Both the position numbers and the translations under genes were made by a program. DNA of 64,000 nt. Origin: Nematopogon swammerdamellus. Lineage: Eukaryota > Arthropoda > Insecta > Lepidoptera > Adelidae. Each line of letters begins with the position of its first letter. Position 1 is the stretch's first letter. Below the pieces are notes generated by a model. It did no database searches. It was not told the origin of the DNA and worked only from the letters and a program-made list of their open reading frames with translations. Of this stretch, positions 50,409 through 58,600 are shown one piece after another. Location of the stretch: positions 17,753,791 to 17,817,790 of the forward strand of contig OX336344.1 of NCBI GenBank assembly GCA_946902875.1, given 5' to 3'.

Positions 50409-50845
50409 TTAATTATTTAGTTATTAATATTACTTTTTTATATATTTTATTAAATAAATAGATGGAGTAAATGATATTATATGCTATCGAAGAAAGGAAG
50501 TCATTTAAGGCGAGGCCCGAAGGCAGAAGAGGATTTTTGGTTTACATGAACGCAGCTCGGCCTTCGGCCTCGCCCTTAGTTACTTACTTTCTTCGAGAAG
50601 GTTTATCGACTTCCTGAACGCAGCTCGGCCTTCGGCCTCGCCCTTAGTTACTTACTTTCTTCGTGAAGGTTTATTGTCTTCCAGGATGCAGCTGGGCCTT
50701 CGGCCTCGCCGTTAGTTGCTTACTTTATTTGAGAAGATTTATCGTTTACCTGAACGCAGCTCGGCCTTCGGCCTCGCCCTTAGTTACTTAGATTCTTCTT
50801 TGAAATACGAATTTCACGCGAGCGAAGCCGCGGGCAACAGCTAGT

Positions 50846-51272
50846 AACTTATAATATATAAAAAATAGTAATACACACATTACTACAATAAAAACACTAT
50901 CTGAATAATATATTTATGAAGGAATCTGGTTAATGATAACGAAGATCCGAAATACTAAATACATACCATTATTAAAAATCATTCTAAATTAATCCATTTG
51001 GTCGGGCGAGTTTTCTTCCCTTCTTCAGCGGCCGTGAAGGTTTCGGTATGGCGTATAAAATATCAACACGCGAAAAGATATTGTATTGAATTTCGCGCAT
51101 GTCAATATTTATAGAGGAGACGGGAAAGGAGAGGCCTAAGTCAATAGAATTTGCATTTGTAAACGTGTTTGCCGGACGAAGGAGTTCGCAAACTTATTTT
51201 TTCCATCCAGCTCTTGCGTTGCGGAACGCAGACGTCTGTGGAGCCTTCGGTCAACCGTGCTTCACAGTTTTT
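50846..51272. other. No gene recognised
   Basis: AT-rich sequence with a moderate-GC stretch at 51160-51260. No domain seen. Confidence 0.4.
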
Positions 51273-51412
51273 TGACGTGGTAACGCCACGTCTTATAAAT
51301 TGATGAACACCGGCTGCACGCACGAAAAAGTGTCACGTTCCATCTGAGCCTGTGTGCGCAAGCGAGAGCGCGTAACAGGCGATAGAGAGGCACAATCGGC
51401 CCAAGCGTCGGC
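51273..51412. mobile_element. 'GTGATAACGTC' MITE, left-end fragment
   Basis: GACGTGGTAACGCCACGTC, TTATAAATTGATGAACACCG, 'GGCACAATCGGCCCAAGCG' match the left 140 bp of copies at 9250 and 29333. It then changes to unrelated sequence. Confidence 0.75.
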
Positions 51413-51444
51413 TTGTACACATTTATCTCTCTGGTTCTAAAGTA

Positions 51445-51650
51445 CCAGACTGTCGCCCGCGGCTTACAACAGACGAAAGTTGCCCGCGGCTTAGCTTGCG
51501 TGAAATTCGTATTAAAAAAAAAGAAAGTAAGTAAACCCGCTACCGTAACTTTATTTTGGCGCGCGGAACAATTCGGTTTGTATGATAGTCACTCACTCAC
51601 ATCTTAGCGTAACCAGAACTGAATTTTATTTAGCCTCTGCTACGTCTCGT
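51445..51650 (+). repeat. 'GCCCGCGGCTT' terminal repeat, copy
   Basis: GTTGCCCGCGGCTTAGCTTG, GAAATTCGTATTAAAAAAAA, then GGAACAATTCGGTTTGTATG, 'CTGAATTTTATTTAGCCTC' and a TACA run (51716-51735) with 'CCGAATTCGGATGATCGGT' upstream. Same order as 30370-30540. Confidence 0.6.
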
Positions 51651-51984
51651 ATAGGTAAATGTGCTTATAATAAGTTTCACCGAATTCGGATGATCGGTTT
51701 AAGTGTTATGGAGGAACGTACATACATACATACATAGAGAAAAGATTTCTAAAAATCATCAATTTAGCTTTTGTATCATATATAGAGTCTACAAACTCAG
51801 TATCTCATAAAACAAAGTAACTTACTCCATGACCACCAGATATTATTAGTATTGATGACAAAAAGACAGAGAAAAACAAAACAAAAGACAAAAAAAAAAA
51901 TATTATATTAATCATAGTTATATTCCTTATATTATATTTGACATTCCCACATTCTTTTGCTAATACCTACTTATACCTGACAGT

Positions 51985-52199
51985 TGGTACCACCGCACTG
52001 AACGAAACGTCGTCGGTCGAAGTGGCCATGTAAGTTGTAGTTAGTTGTTTCCGTTCAATTCAATGTAGCCGGCACGACCGACTGATATGGCAATGACTGA
52101 TATGGAACCTGGTTCACCCAATGACGTATCACATAAAATCTCTTTGGGTTCACCACGGTGTTATATGAGCCGACATCACGGAAATGATTGTTAGACTTT
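51985..52199 (+). mobile_element. SINE body-X, 3' part, later disrupted
   Basis: GGTACCACCGCACTGAACG, 'CGTCGTCGGTCGAAGTGGCC', GTAGCCGGCACGACCG and CGACATCACGG. The remainder is disrupted by the palindromic MITE at 52208 and by an internal 40-bp partial duplication of the 'TTCACC' segment. Confidence 0.7.
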
Positions 52200-52264
52200 G
52201 ATATATACAAAGAGTATGTATTACGTCGCTGCGCTCGACGTAATACAAACTCTTTGGATATATA
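52200..52264. mobile_element. 49-bp palindromic hAT-like MITE with 8-bp target duplication
   Basis: The element 52208-52256 begins CAAAGAGTATGTATTACGTC and ends GACGTAATACAAACTCTTTG. Its exact 8-bp flanks GATATATA are at 52200-52207 and 52257-52264. Same family as 1289-1340, but at an unrelated target, so this is an independent insertion. The centre is shorter by three bases (CGCTGCGCTCG). Confidence 0.85.
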
Positions 52265-52635
52265 TTGTAAGCGGAGGCGGTGTACGGCAATGGCAGAGAC
52301 GCAACCGACCGGACGGCTTTTTAAGGAACTACTCAAGCGCCGCGTTCTTCTTGCTCTGAGGTTTCGAGGCGTGCGGGCGGATGTGTTTTGCTACTGCTTA
52401 TAATAATTTCTTGAAACATTCTTATAAATTCTTGTTGTTCTTTAATTCTCTTTTCGCTGTATCAATTGAAGTTTGTAACTAATAGATTTTATGTTCTTTT
52501 GTGAATTTTCATTATTGAAAGTTGTAATAAATCGATATCAGTTCCTTGTAAATTTCCTTTAAAAACCCAAATCCTCTCTTAGGAGCTAAAAATATTATAT
52601 ATTGTGATATTTTTTATTATATTCTTAATAATATT

Positions 52636-52945
52636 CTTAGTAATAGGCGTCCGTACGTACACCGTACGGACGCCTATTACTAAGTCTACAACGTCTTTAT
52701 AACCGTTTGTCTGTCTTTCTGTCCGTCCGTCTGTCCGTCCGATGACTATATCTTTGGAACCGTAATAGCCAGCCGGTTGAAATTATCACAGAATATGTGT
52801 TATTTTGGCGGATATATCAACGAATAATAAAACAATGAAAAAGTGAAAAATTAAGGACCCCCCTTAATTATACCATACAAGAAACGTTTTTTTTGTGGTG
52901 CGGAAACCTCATTGCGCGAGTCCGACTCGCACTTGGCCAGCTTTT
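52636..52945 (+). repeat. 'GGTTCCGTA' repeat copy with 21-bp hairpin at its start
   Basis: CTTAGTAATAGGCGTCCGTAC (52636-52656) pairs exactly with 52664-52684 around a 7-base loop. The right half is the normal start of this repeat family ('ACCCTATTACTAAGCCTAC' in other copies). Then GTCTGTCCGTCC, CTTTGGAACCGTAATAGC, 'CACAGAATATGTGTTATTTT' and GAGTCCGACTC hairpin, ACTTGGCCAG follow. The inverted start is not seen in the 22-kb or 43-kb copies. Confidence 0.7.
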
Positions 52946-53070
52946 TTATGTATCCAACCGTGTCAGTTTCCATAAAAAGAAACATGTCCAGTATACTGTC
53001 CAGTATGTTGACGAACCTAAGTGTAACCTTGTTACCTAAAGATAATAAATTGAATTGAATTGAATTGAAT
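52946..53070 (+). mobile_element. SINE 3' scrap and LINE 3' end with AATTG tail
   Basis: CAACCGTGTCAGTTTCCATA with an A-tail (52950-52983), then a LINE-like end ACGAACCTAAGTGTAACC, GATAATAAATTG followed by (AATTG)n at 53046-53066. No coding part. Confidence 0.55.
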
Positions 53071-53284
53071 GTCTTCACAGCACACCAGCCCATTCGACTC
53101 CACACGCCTAGTCGACACAACAGAAATGATCCTCTCTCCCTATGCTCGCGTCGCTTTCTCATTTCTGCCGACACTACAGAGACCTTACCCACCCCTGAAG
53201 GCCTCCCACATCCCTACAGTATTCCGAACATCGAGCTCAGAAGAAATCAGTTAGTGCAGTTGTATGAAAATGAATAATAAATTG

Positions 53285-53555
53285 GTGCGCCCGAACCGGC
53301 CTTGAGTGTGGCAGTGGGCTGGGCATGTCAGCCGAATAGACGACGACCGTTGGAATAACCGTGTTCTACACTGGCGGCCGTGGACAGGAAAACGGAGTGT
53401 GGGAAGACCACCCACCAGGTGGGACGACAACATCAAGTATGTCGGCGGAAAGCAGTGGTTCCGTACCGCTGAAGGCCGGGAGGACTGGAGGAAAATTGGA
53501 GAGGCGTATGTCCAGCAGTGGACGCTTACACGCTGACTGACTGACTGACTGTGCC
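53285..53555 (+). pseudogene. RTE-type LINE, C-terminal 76-codon fragment and tail
   Basis: Open frame: WQWAGHVSRIDDDRWNNRV, LHWRPWTGKRSVGRPPTRWD, DNIKYVGGKQWFRTAEGRED, 'WRKIGEAYVQQWTLTR', stop, then (GACT)n at 53536-53552. This is the conserved end of the RTE-clade polyprotein. RT and endonuclease are lost by 5' truncation. The frame is intact, so insertion is fairly recent. The (GACT)n tail directly after the stop marks the very short 3' UTR. Confidence 0.9.
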
Positions 53556-53690
53556 CGAACTATGTTGAAGGTTGCAACGAGAAACGGGAGTTTTGAAAAG
53601 GCGAATTGTCTCGAAGTTGATAATGGCTGGTCGCAGCACGTTCTCTGGCCCCTCTGACTCAGCCACCCATTCGTGCATAAAAAAATACCG
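53556..53690 (+). mobile_element. LINE 3' end, variant of the 'CAGCCACCCATTC' family
   Basis: GCAACGAGAAACGGGAG, GATAATGGCTGGTCGCAGC and TCTGACTCAGCCACCCATTC followed by GTGCATAAAAAAATAC. The terminal block resembles the 16505 and 56955 copies and the family E SINE end (ACCAGCCACCCAT). Confidence 0.5.
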
Positions 53691-54062
53691 GTCAAGTGTG
53701 AGTTAGACCGCACCAATTTTTTTTTTCCAAATTTTAGACTCAGTATTTTCGGACAGCCTAAATTTTTTTTAATTTTCCTTATATTCATAAATTATAAAAT
53801 TTTTATTTGTGTTCCTTCCATATAACGAGCCCTTTTCATTGATCGGTAGTACCTATTAGGTACGTCACTTAATATATTGAATTTTTTTTTTACTTTCTAA
53901 TTTGTTCCCCAAAATTGACCCGTAACTAAATTTGTTTATTTACGCTATACGTACGTGATTCTGTCATCAAATTCTTTATGTACCAAATTTCAACTTTTTT
54001 CGACCAGTAGATTCGGAGAAAATAAGACAGAGACAGACAGAGACTTATTTTTATTATTAGTT
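53691..54062 (-). repeat. Second-type 'GGTTCCGTA' repeat, minus copy
   Basis: Plus strand: ACCGGTCAAGTGTGAGTTAG, then 'CGAGCCCTTTTCATTGATCG', GTCACTTAATATATTGAATT, CGTGATTCTGTCATCAAATTC, 'ACCAGTAGATTCGGAGAAAA'. The last block is the complement of 62640-62690 (TTTTCTCCGAATCTAGTG). Confidence 0.6.
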
Positions 54063-54440
54063 GTTTTATCGGCCATAATAAGACATATTCTGTGAAAATT
54101 TCAACGGGCTACTTAATACGCTTCAAGAGATACAGCCCTCGGACAGACGGACGGACGGACGGACAGACAGACGGACAGACGGCGTAGGCTTAGTAATAGC
54201 GTCCCGTACCCGATACGGAACCCTAAAAAAGTAAAAAATTCACAGGTGTCCCCATAGAATAAACGAAAAAGTGTATGCGCGCCATCTACCAACCGTATGA
54301 AGAATTTTAACTAATCATGAATTTTAACTAATATGAAGCATTTCACAATACACGCCATAGATGGCGTGAGTGGCGCTGACTATGACATGGCGATACGGAA
54401 CCCTCAGTGCGCGAGTTCGATTCGCACTTGGCCGGTTTTT
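54030..54440 (+). repeat. 'GGTTCCGTA' repeat, rearranged copy
   Basis: The first half (54060-54225) is inverted: GACAGACGGACGGACGGACG, GTAGGCTTAGTAATAGCGTC, GATACGGAACCCTAAAA. The second half (54226-54440) is in direct orientation: ATGCGCGCCATCTACC, CGCCATAGATGGCGTGAG, TACGGAACCCTCAGTGCG, GCGAGTTCGATTCGC and ACTTGGCCGG. The halves meet head to head at TACGGAACCCT. Confidence 0.65.
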
Positions 54441-54861
54441 TTTTCAATTTCTATTCTCGGTGTATTCTGATCTCGCTGCATCCGAACAGGCTCCCAGCGC
54501 CCGTGAAGCAGAATATTTATTTGTTATTAACCCCGCCCCTGCCCCCTCCTGCCCCCGCGCCCGGACCGCCCCCGACACTCATAAATTTTGATGTAGCCGA
54601 ATGTGACTCCATCAGGCAGGCGCGGGGATGAGCCGCTTGCCGGCAAAATCGTTTTCTAAACATGGAAAAATAATTGGTTATCGGCCAAAAGTATTAACCT
54701 CGAAAATGGCGGTAAGAGGAAATGCCGAACACAATTTTACGGTAAATAAATTGCTCCTTTGTGCAGATAAAGTTTAAGCTTGCAAAAGATACTGGACTTA
54801 AGGGCGAGTATGACGCTTTATCTGTTGGGTTGGGTTGGGAATGGTTTTTTTTTATATTTTT

Positions 54862-54960
54862 TTATTGAAGGCGCGACATGTGGATTTTAGCCACCCATAA
54901 GGTGTCTAACGACGCCCATGGACATTCGGTCGTGTGCGCGGCTTGCGAATGCCATTGTCT
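54862..54960 (-). mobile_element. CR1/Zenon-like LINE 3' UTR scrap
   Basis: GAAGGCGCGACATGTGG, AGCCACCCATAAGGTGTC and GACGCCCATGGACATTCGG on plus match the extreme 3' end of the 5983-6640 copy. Confidence 0.7.
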
Positions 54961-55426
54961 GCATTATTTGCACAATACATATTACCTTTGTATCGTGCTT
55001 GTTACAATTATTGTTACAATTGAAAACATTTATTTTTATTCAGAACACTGAAAAACATTTACAAATTTAGATTTATTATGATGACATTATCGAGTACGTC
55101 TATGCTTTTCGTTTCTCACTATCGCTTTATAGCGTAATTTTCTAGCGTCACAGCGTGATTTGCAGTGTCAGGCCAAACATGTGACCTCATGAGCAGTCTT
55201 CCGGCCTTCTGTTTTGTTGTTATTCGTATTTGTGCGAAACAAACAAAGAACTAAAATATTATAACATGCATTCCAAATTTAAATTTTCTTCCACTATCTA
55301 GATACTCGTGTAGAAGTTAAGAATTCTAAACGAGTCATAACCATGGTATTTAGGGTATCATATAAACGGTGGACTCTTAGCATACTAACACTCCTAGCTA
55401 AATTCTTGGAAATCTCGGCGTCCGTC
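54961..55426. other. No gene recognised
   Basis: AT-rich sequence. Confidence 0.4.
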
Positions 55427-55737
55427 ATGTCGGATCTCGGACGCCGGACACGATTCCTTCATCGCAGGAGAGCTTTGACGCAGCTGCTGTGGTAGCAGCC
55501 AAACTGCACTATAGGAGTTCAACAAAAACGACATGCACCGCCTCAACATTAGGTTATGGTTAAATTAAAGAAGATGCGTCGCATCTTCTGTAATTTAACC
55601 CTGGTTATTTTTTTTAAACCACCAAAACAGGTTAATAATCTCTGTTTGGGGAGAAAACTCGCATAGTGCCGTCCGTCACAGCTGCAGCAAAACTCTCCTG
55701 CGATGAAGGACTCGTACGCCGGACGCCTAGTTGACAT
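55427..55737. repeat. ~310-bp inverted repeat with central perfect cruciform
   Basis: Outer arms: CCTTCATCGCAGGAGAGC and GACGCAGCTGCTGTGG (left) pair with CACAGCTGCAGC and CTCTCCTGCGATGAAGG (right). The centre, 55558-55600, is a near-perfect palindrome GGTTAAATTAAAGAAGATGCG around a single T. Looks like a MITE. The frame 55549-55755 (-) reads through it. No target duplication found. Confidence 0.75.
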
Positions 55738-56101
55738 ACTGTCATATAAATGCACAGGTCGCTTAGTCGGTTAGTCATGGGCCCAACTAACATTATGGTG
55801 TTAAGATAGGCGCTTTATGAGCTGTTTAATAGAGGCCCATTCTTATACAGGTTAAGGTTCTTTAGTGACTTTACAATAGCGTTAGTAAGTGCTATAAGGG
55901 TGGGACAAGAGCTTTACAGTAGTGACGCGTTATATTAATCCAATATACGACTTTAAGATCTAAATAAAACAACCTGCCGTTAGCACCAATTTGTGTGTTG
56001 GGGGCGGACGAATTTTCATCCGTCATGGTGGACGTAGTGGAGAAACGGTGCTGGTTGCATTTACGGTATAAAGGGGGAGCGACGCAGTGATTCTTTTCAA
56101 G
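55738..56101. other. No gene recognised
   Basis: Unassigned sequence between two MITEs. Confidence 0.4.
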
Positions 56102-56518
56102 TTCCGGGACAGGGATTTTGCGGATGAGATTTTTTGACATCCGCAGATGCGGATGCAGATGTGGATGCAGACGCTCACATCCGCGGATGCGGATGTCAAC
56201 AAAATTGCTTGAAGAGACGGTTAGTTTAAGTACTTGAATAACAGAGATTATGCTTTTAATATCTTTTATTGATTAATAAATTTTTAGTAAGAACATTTTA
56301 AGGTTGGTCTATTTATTGTATTTAATGAAAAGTAATTTGACTGCCTTTCGCTGACTCCGCCCAATTTTATTCAAGTCGTAACCTGCACCTCCGCATCCGC
56401 ATGAGTTCCGCATCGATTTAATGCTGATGCGAATGCAGATGCGGATGCCAAAAATCAATGCGGATGCTCCGCATTTGCGGATGCGGATTTGAACATCCGC
56501 AACATCCCTGTCCCGGGC
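56102..56518. mobile_element. 401-bp hAT-like MITE with ATGCGG subrepeats
   Basis: The element 56110-56510 starts CAGGGATTTTGCGGATG and ends CATCCGCAACATCCCTG. The CAGGG start is typical of hAT TIRs. Flanks TTCCGGGA and TCCCGGGC agree at 6 of 8 positions, consistent with a decayed 8-bp duplication. Both ends carry arrays of (A)TGCGGATG in opposite directions; the centre (56215-56380) is AT-rich with no transposase. Confidence 0.75.
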
Positions 56519-56954
56519 CACACAACGTGAATGAGTAATATCTAAAATTTTCAAAGAATGAGATGTGTTTTCCGTTGAAACGACACTGCAGTTAGCAATA
56601 AATATGTGCAACGCCTGACTCCGCCCATGCGCCATGCATTGCCGCCCCCGCGCCGCCGTCGCCCACTCTTAAACTGCAAAAGAAGTGCTTTCAATTTTCC
56701 GTTCTGCAAGAATTTTATGCGTTGGCACAACGTCAAACAATCCTATTGGTAACTCGTTCGCACAGCACGACCCGATGAAGAGGGGCTCGTAAAATTTTAC
56801 TTCCTCGAGCAAAAGCTTGACGCTTCTAAAGTACCCATGATACTTTTTTTTCAAACTCCAATTTGAATTAATTTAGAATATTTGACTGTAAATGTTTTTT
56901 CAGTATGAAAAAATTGCCATAGAAAAAAACGTTCAGATTATTTAAATTTCAGAT
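56519..56954. other. No gene recognised
   Basis: Mixed sequence. The short minus frames (56551-56736, 56669-56854) show no domain. Confidence 0.4.
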
Positions 56955-57059
56955 TAGCTAGCATTGCGCCTCTCTGAGCGTGGTTTCGCGAGGAGTGGTG
57001 TTATTGGCTGTGTCTGATCTTCCGTTGAAGTTTTGCGCACAGACACCCGTGCCGGCGGT
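56955..57059 (+). mobile_element. LINE 3' end, 'GAGCGTGGTTTCGCGAGGAG' family
   Basis: GCCTCTCTGAGCGTGGTTTC, GTGGTGTTATTGGCTGTGTC, 'TGCGCACAGACACCCGTGCC'. The CACCC end is joined without an A-tail to body-X. Confidence 0.65.
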
Positions 57060-57170
57060 CTGTGCGAAGGGATGCACTGACATGGCACCTAGTTAACCAA
57101 GGTGTTATGGCTGACATCACGGATGTCGTAGGTGACGTAGCCAACCGTGTCAGTTTCCATAAAAAAAAAC
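57060..57170 (+). mobile_element. SINE body-X, 3' part
   Basis: GATGCACTGACATGGCACC, TTATGGCTGACATCACGG and GTGTCAGTTTCCATAAAAAA. It joins directly to a LINE 3' end. Confidence 0.8.
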
Positions 57171-57249
57171 CTATAACCTTCAAGGATCTTCAAAAGGTGA
57201 CCTTCGCTACAGAACCCTACAAAATGAAATGGTTACTAACCTGTAGAAG

Positions 57250-57570
57250 GAATAACATACATACCTACATACATATCACACACGCTGAATCCCAACAATC
57301 GGGGTAAGCAGAGTAATCGGTATTGTGCTGCAAGAACTCTGGTAAATTACAGCACAGCACCGACCACCACGTTTCGCAAAGTATTAGAACAAGATTCAAT
57401 CGATCAAGCAGCAAGTAAGGCACGAAGACCCACCTGCTGCATGACTCGGTGTAAGTACCGTGCCAAGGTGAGCGGTGGCGATCCTGTCGCCCTTTAGCAC
57501 GGCATCTCGTCCTTATCCCTTAGTTGCCTTTTACGACATGCATGGGGACAGATGCAGTGGGGCATTTGGG
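57250..57570 (-). mobile_element. SINE head-1 + body-Y, near-complete
   Basis: TACCTACATACAT tail, CGCTGAATCCCAACAATCGG, body-Y through CCTGCTGCATGACTCGG and CAAGGTGAGCGGTGGC, then head-1 segment CCTTAGTTGCCTTTTACGAC, ATGGGGACAGATGCAGTGGG on plus. The last 25 bp of head-1 are missing. Confidence 0.85.
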
Positions 57571-57989
57571 AATTTGAAAATTGCAGGACTGCAGGGTTTT
57601 CTTATATACCTTTTAAGTGTCCTTCTTGACGGGGATGCATTATAGCGGTGTTGTGCGGAAATAGTTTATATCCTGCGCCGCCGCCGCGCCGCCCGGTGCC
57701 TACAATCGTCGCCAGATCTCCCCGGAACCCTGTTTGTTACGGCAAAAGTTTTGGCCTTCTTTACAATGTTCTCCGCTGGATATGTGATTTGATATGCAAA
57801 GTTAAGGAGTTTCTCCCGTTTTGACGTATCGCCCCGGATCTGTTGTGTCGAGAGCAGTCGAAGTTAGGATGTGCATCGTTTGAACAAGTTGTAGCGAAGT
57901 TGGAACTCGAAAATTGGAGCTGTCCCCGAAGCTGAAAGAAAGAGGTTTGCTATTTTTCGAGTTACATCAATGTAAGATACCTACCATTA
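57571..57989. other. No gene recognised
   Basis: A GC-rich patch (57670-57700) and unassigned sequence. Confidence 0.4.
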
Positions 57990-58110
57990 CGCTGTATCCC
58001 GACAATCGGGATAAGTTGAGGCTTGTGCTGCAAGAACTCGGGTTAATTTCAGCACAATGCCAATAGCCACTATTAACAACGAAGGTAGTTGATCGAAATG
58101 CTGTATTTTA
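57990..58110 (-). mobile_element. SINE body-Y, diverged 3' fragment
   Basis: ACGCTGTATCCCGACAATCG, 'GCTTGTGCTGCAAGAACTCG' and TTTCAGCACAATGCC. Diverged relative to the copy at 57250. Confidence 0.65.
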
Positions 58111-58129
58111 CAGTATAATAAAACATTTT

Positions 58130-58385
58130 CGAGATACAGTACTGTGTGGGGTCGGTACTTAATAAGAATAGTCCCACTGCATCTCTCCCCGTGCGTGTCG
58201 TAAAAGGCGACTAAGGGATAAGCGGCTTGCAGACACCCCGGTCGACTTGTGGCTTTCATGGAAGACATATAGGCTGGCCGGGGTAGCTGGAGACTGCGGG
58301 GTTTTGCAAGAAGGTCCCCAACCAAGCGGGATTAGTTTGCAGGCCTAGAGCCAACCCCAAACCAAAACAACAACAACAACAACAT
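58130..58385 (+). mobile_element. SINE head-1 + third body type with CAA tail
   Basis: Head-1: CTGTGTGGGGTCGGTACTTA, 'CCCCGTGCGTGTCGTAAAAG', GCGACTAAGGGATAAG. Then a body with GGCTTGCAGACACCCCGGTC, CATATAGGCTGGCCGGGG, 'GGTCCCCAACCAAGCGGG' and CCAACCCCAAACC, ending in (CAA)n at 58366-58382. Neither body-X nor body-Y. The end suggests retroposition primed by a LINE with a CAA tail. Confidence 0.75.
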
Positions 58386-58600
58386 TTTCGATAAAGTTTC
58401 CTTGATATTTTTTTTCGGTAACAATGACGGATTTTATAAAAAAAAATATTGATTTTTTTTTTAAGTAATTCCTTTTAGTTCTAAATCCTTAAGTTAAAAA
58501 ATAAGCTACATTTAAAACAAATATACCACTGTTTTTGAAATTGACTTTTCAAGCTCTTGAAAACCACTCTATAGGGCCTGAAGAAAAAAAATCTAAGTAA

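Larger units (their letters stand above)
49145..50845. mobile_element. Fold-back element of tandem ~67-bp repeats
   Basis: The left terminus TTGCCCGCGGCTTCGCC then GCGTGAAATTCGTATT; the right terminus AATACGAATTTCACGCGAGC then GAAGCCGCGGGCAACAGC is its inverse. Inside, about ten units of ~67 bp (49190-49875) carry GCGAGGCCGAAGGCCGAGC and TAAACCATCTTGAAGAAAG; four to five units (50490-50800) run in the opposite direction. The centre holds a LINE relic (49925-50408). Arms built of tandem subrepeats are a feature of FB-type fold-back transposons. No transposase is present. Single units at 30370 and 51445 indicate a dispersed family. Confidence 0.75.

Noticed and set aside
54862..54960. Start of a new gene near GGCGCGACATGTGG
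   Set aside because: It matches the 3' UTR of the CR1/Zenon-like LINE found four other times in the window.
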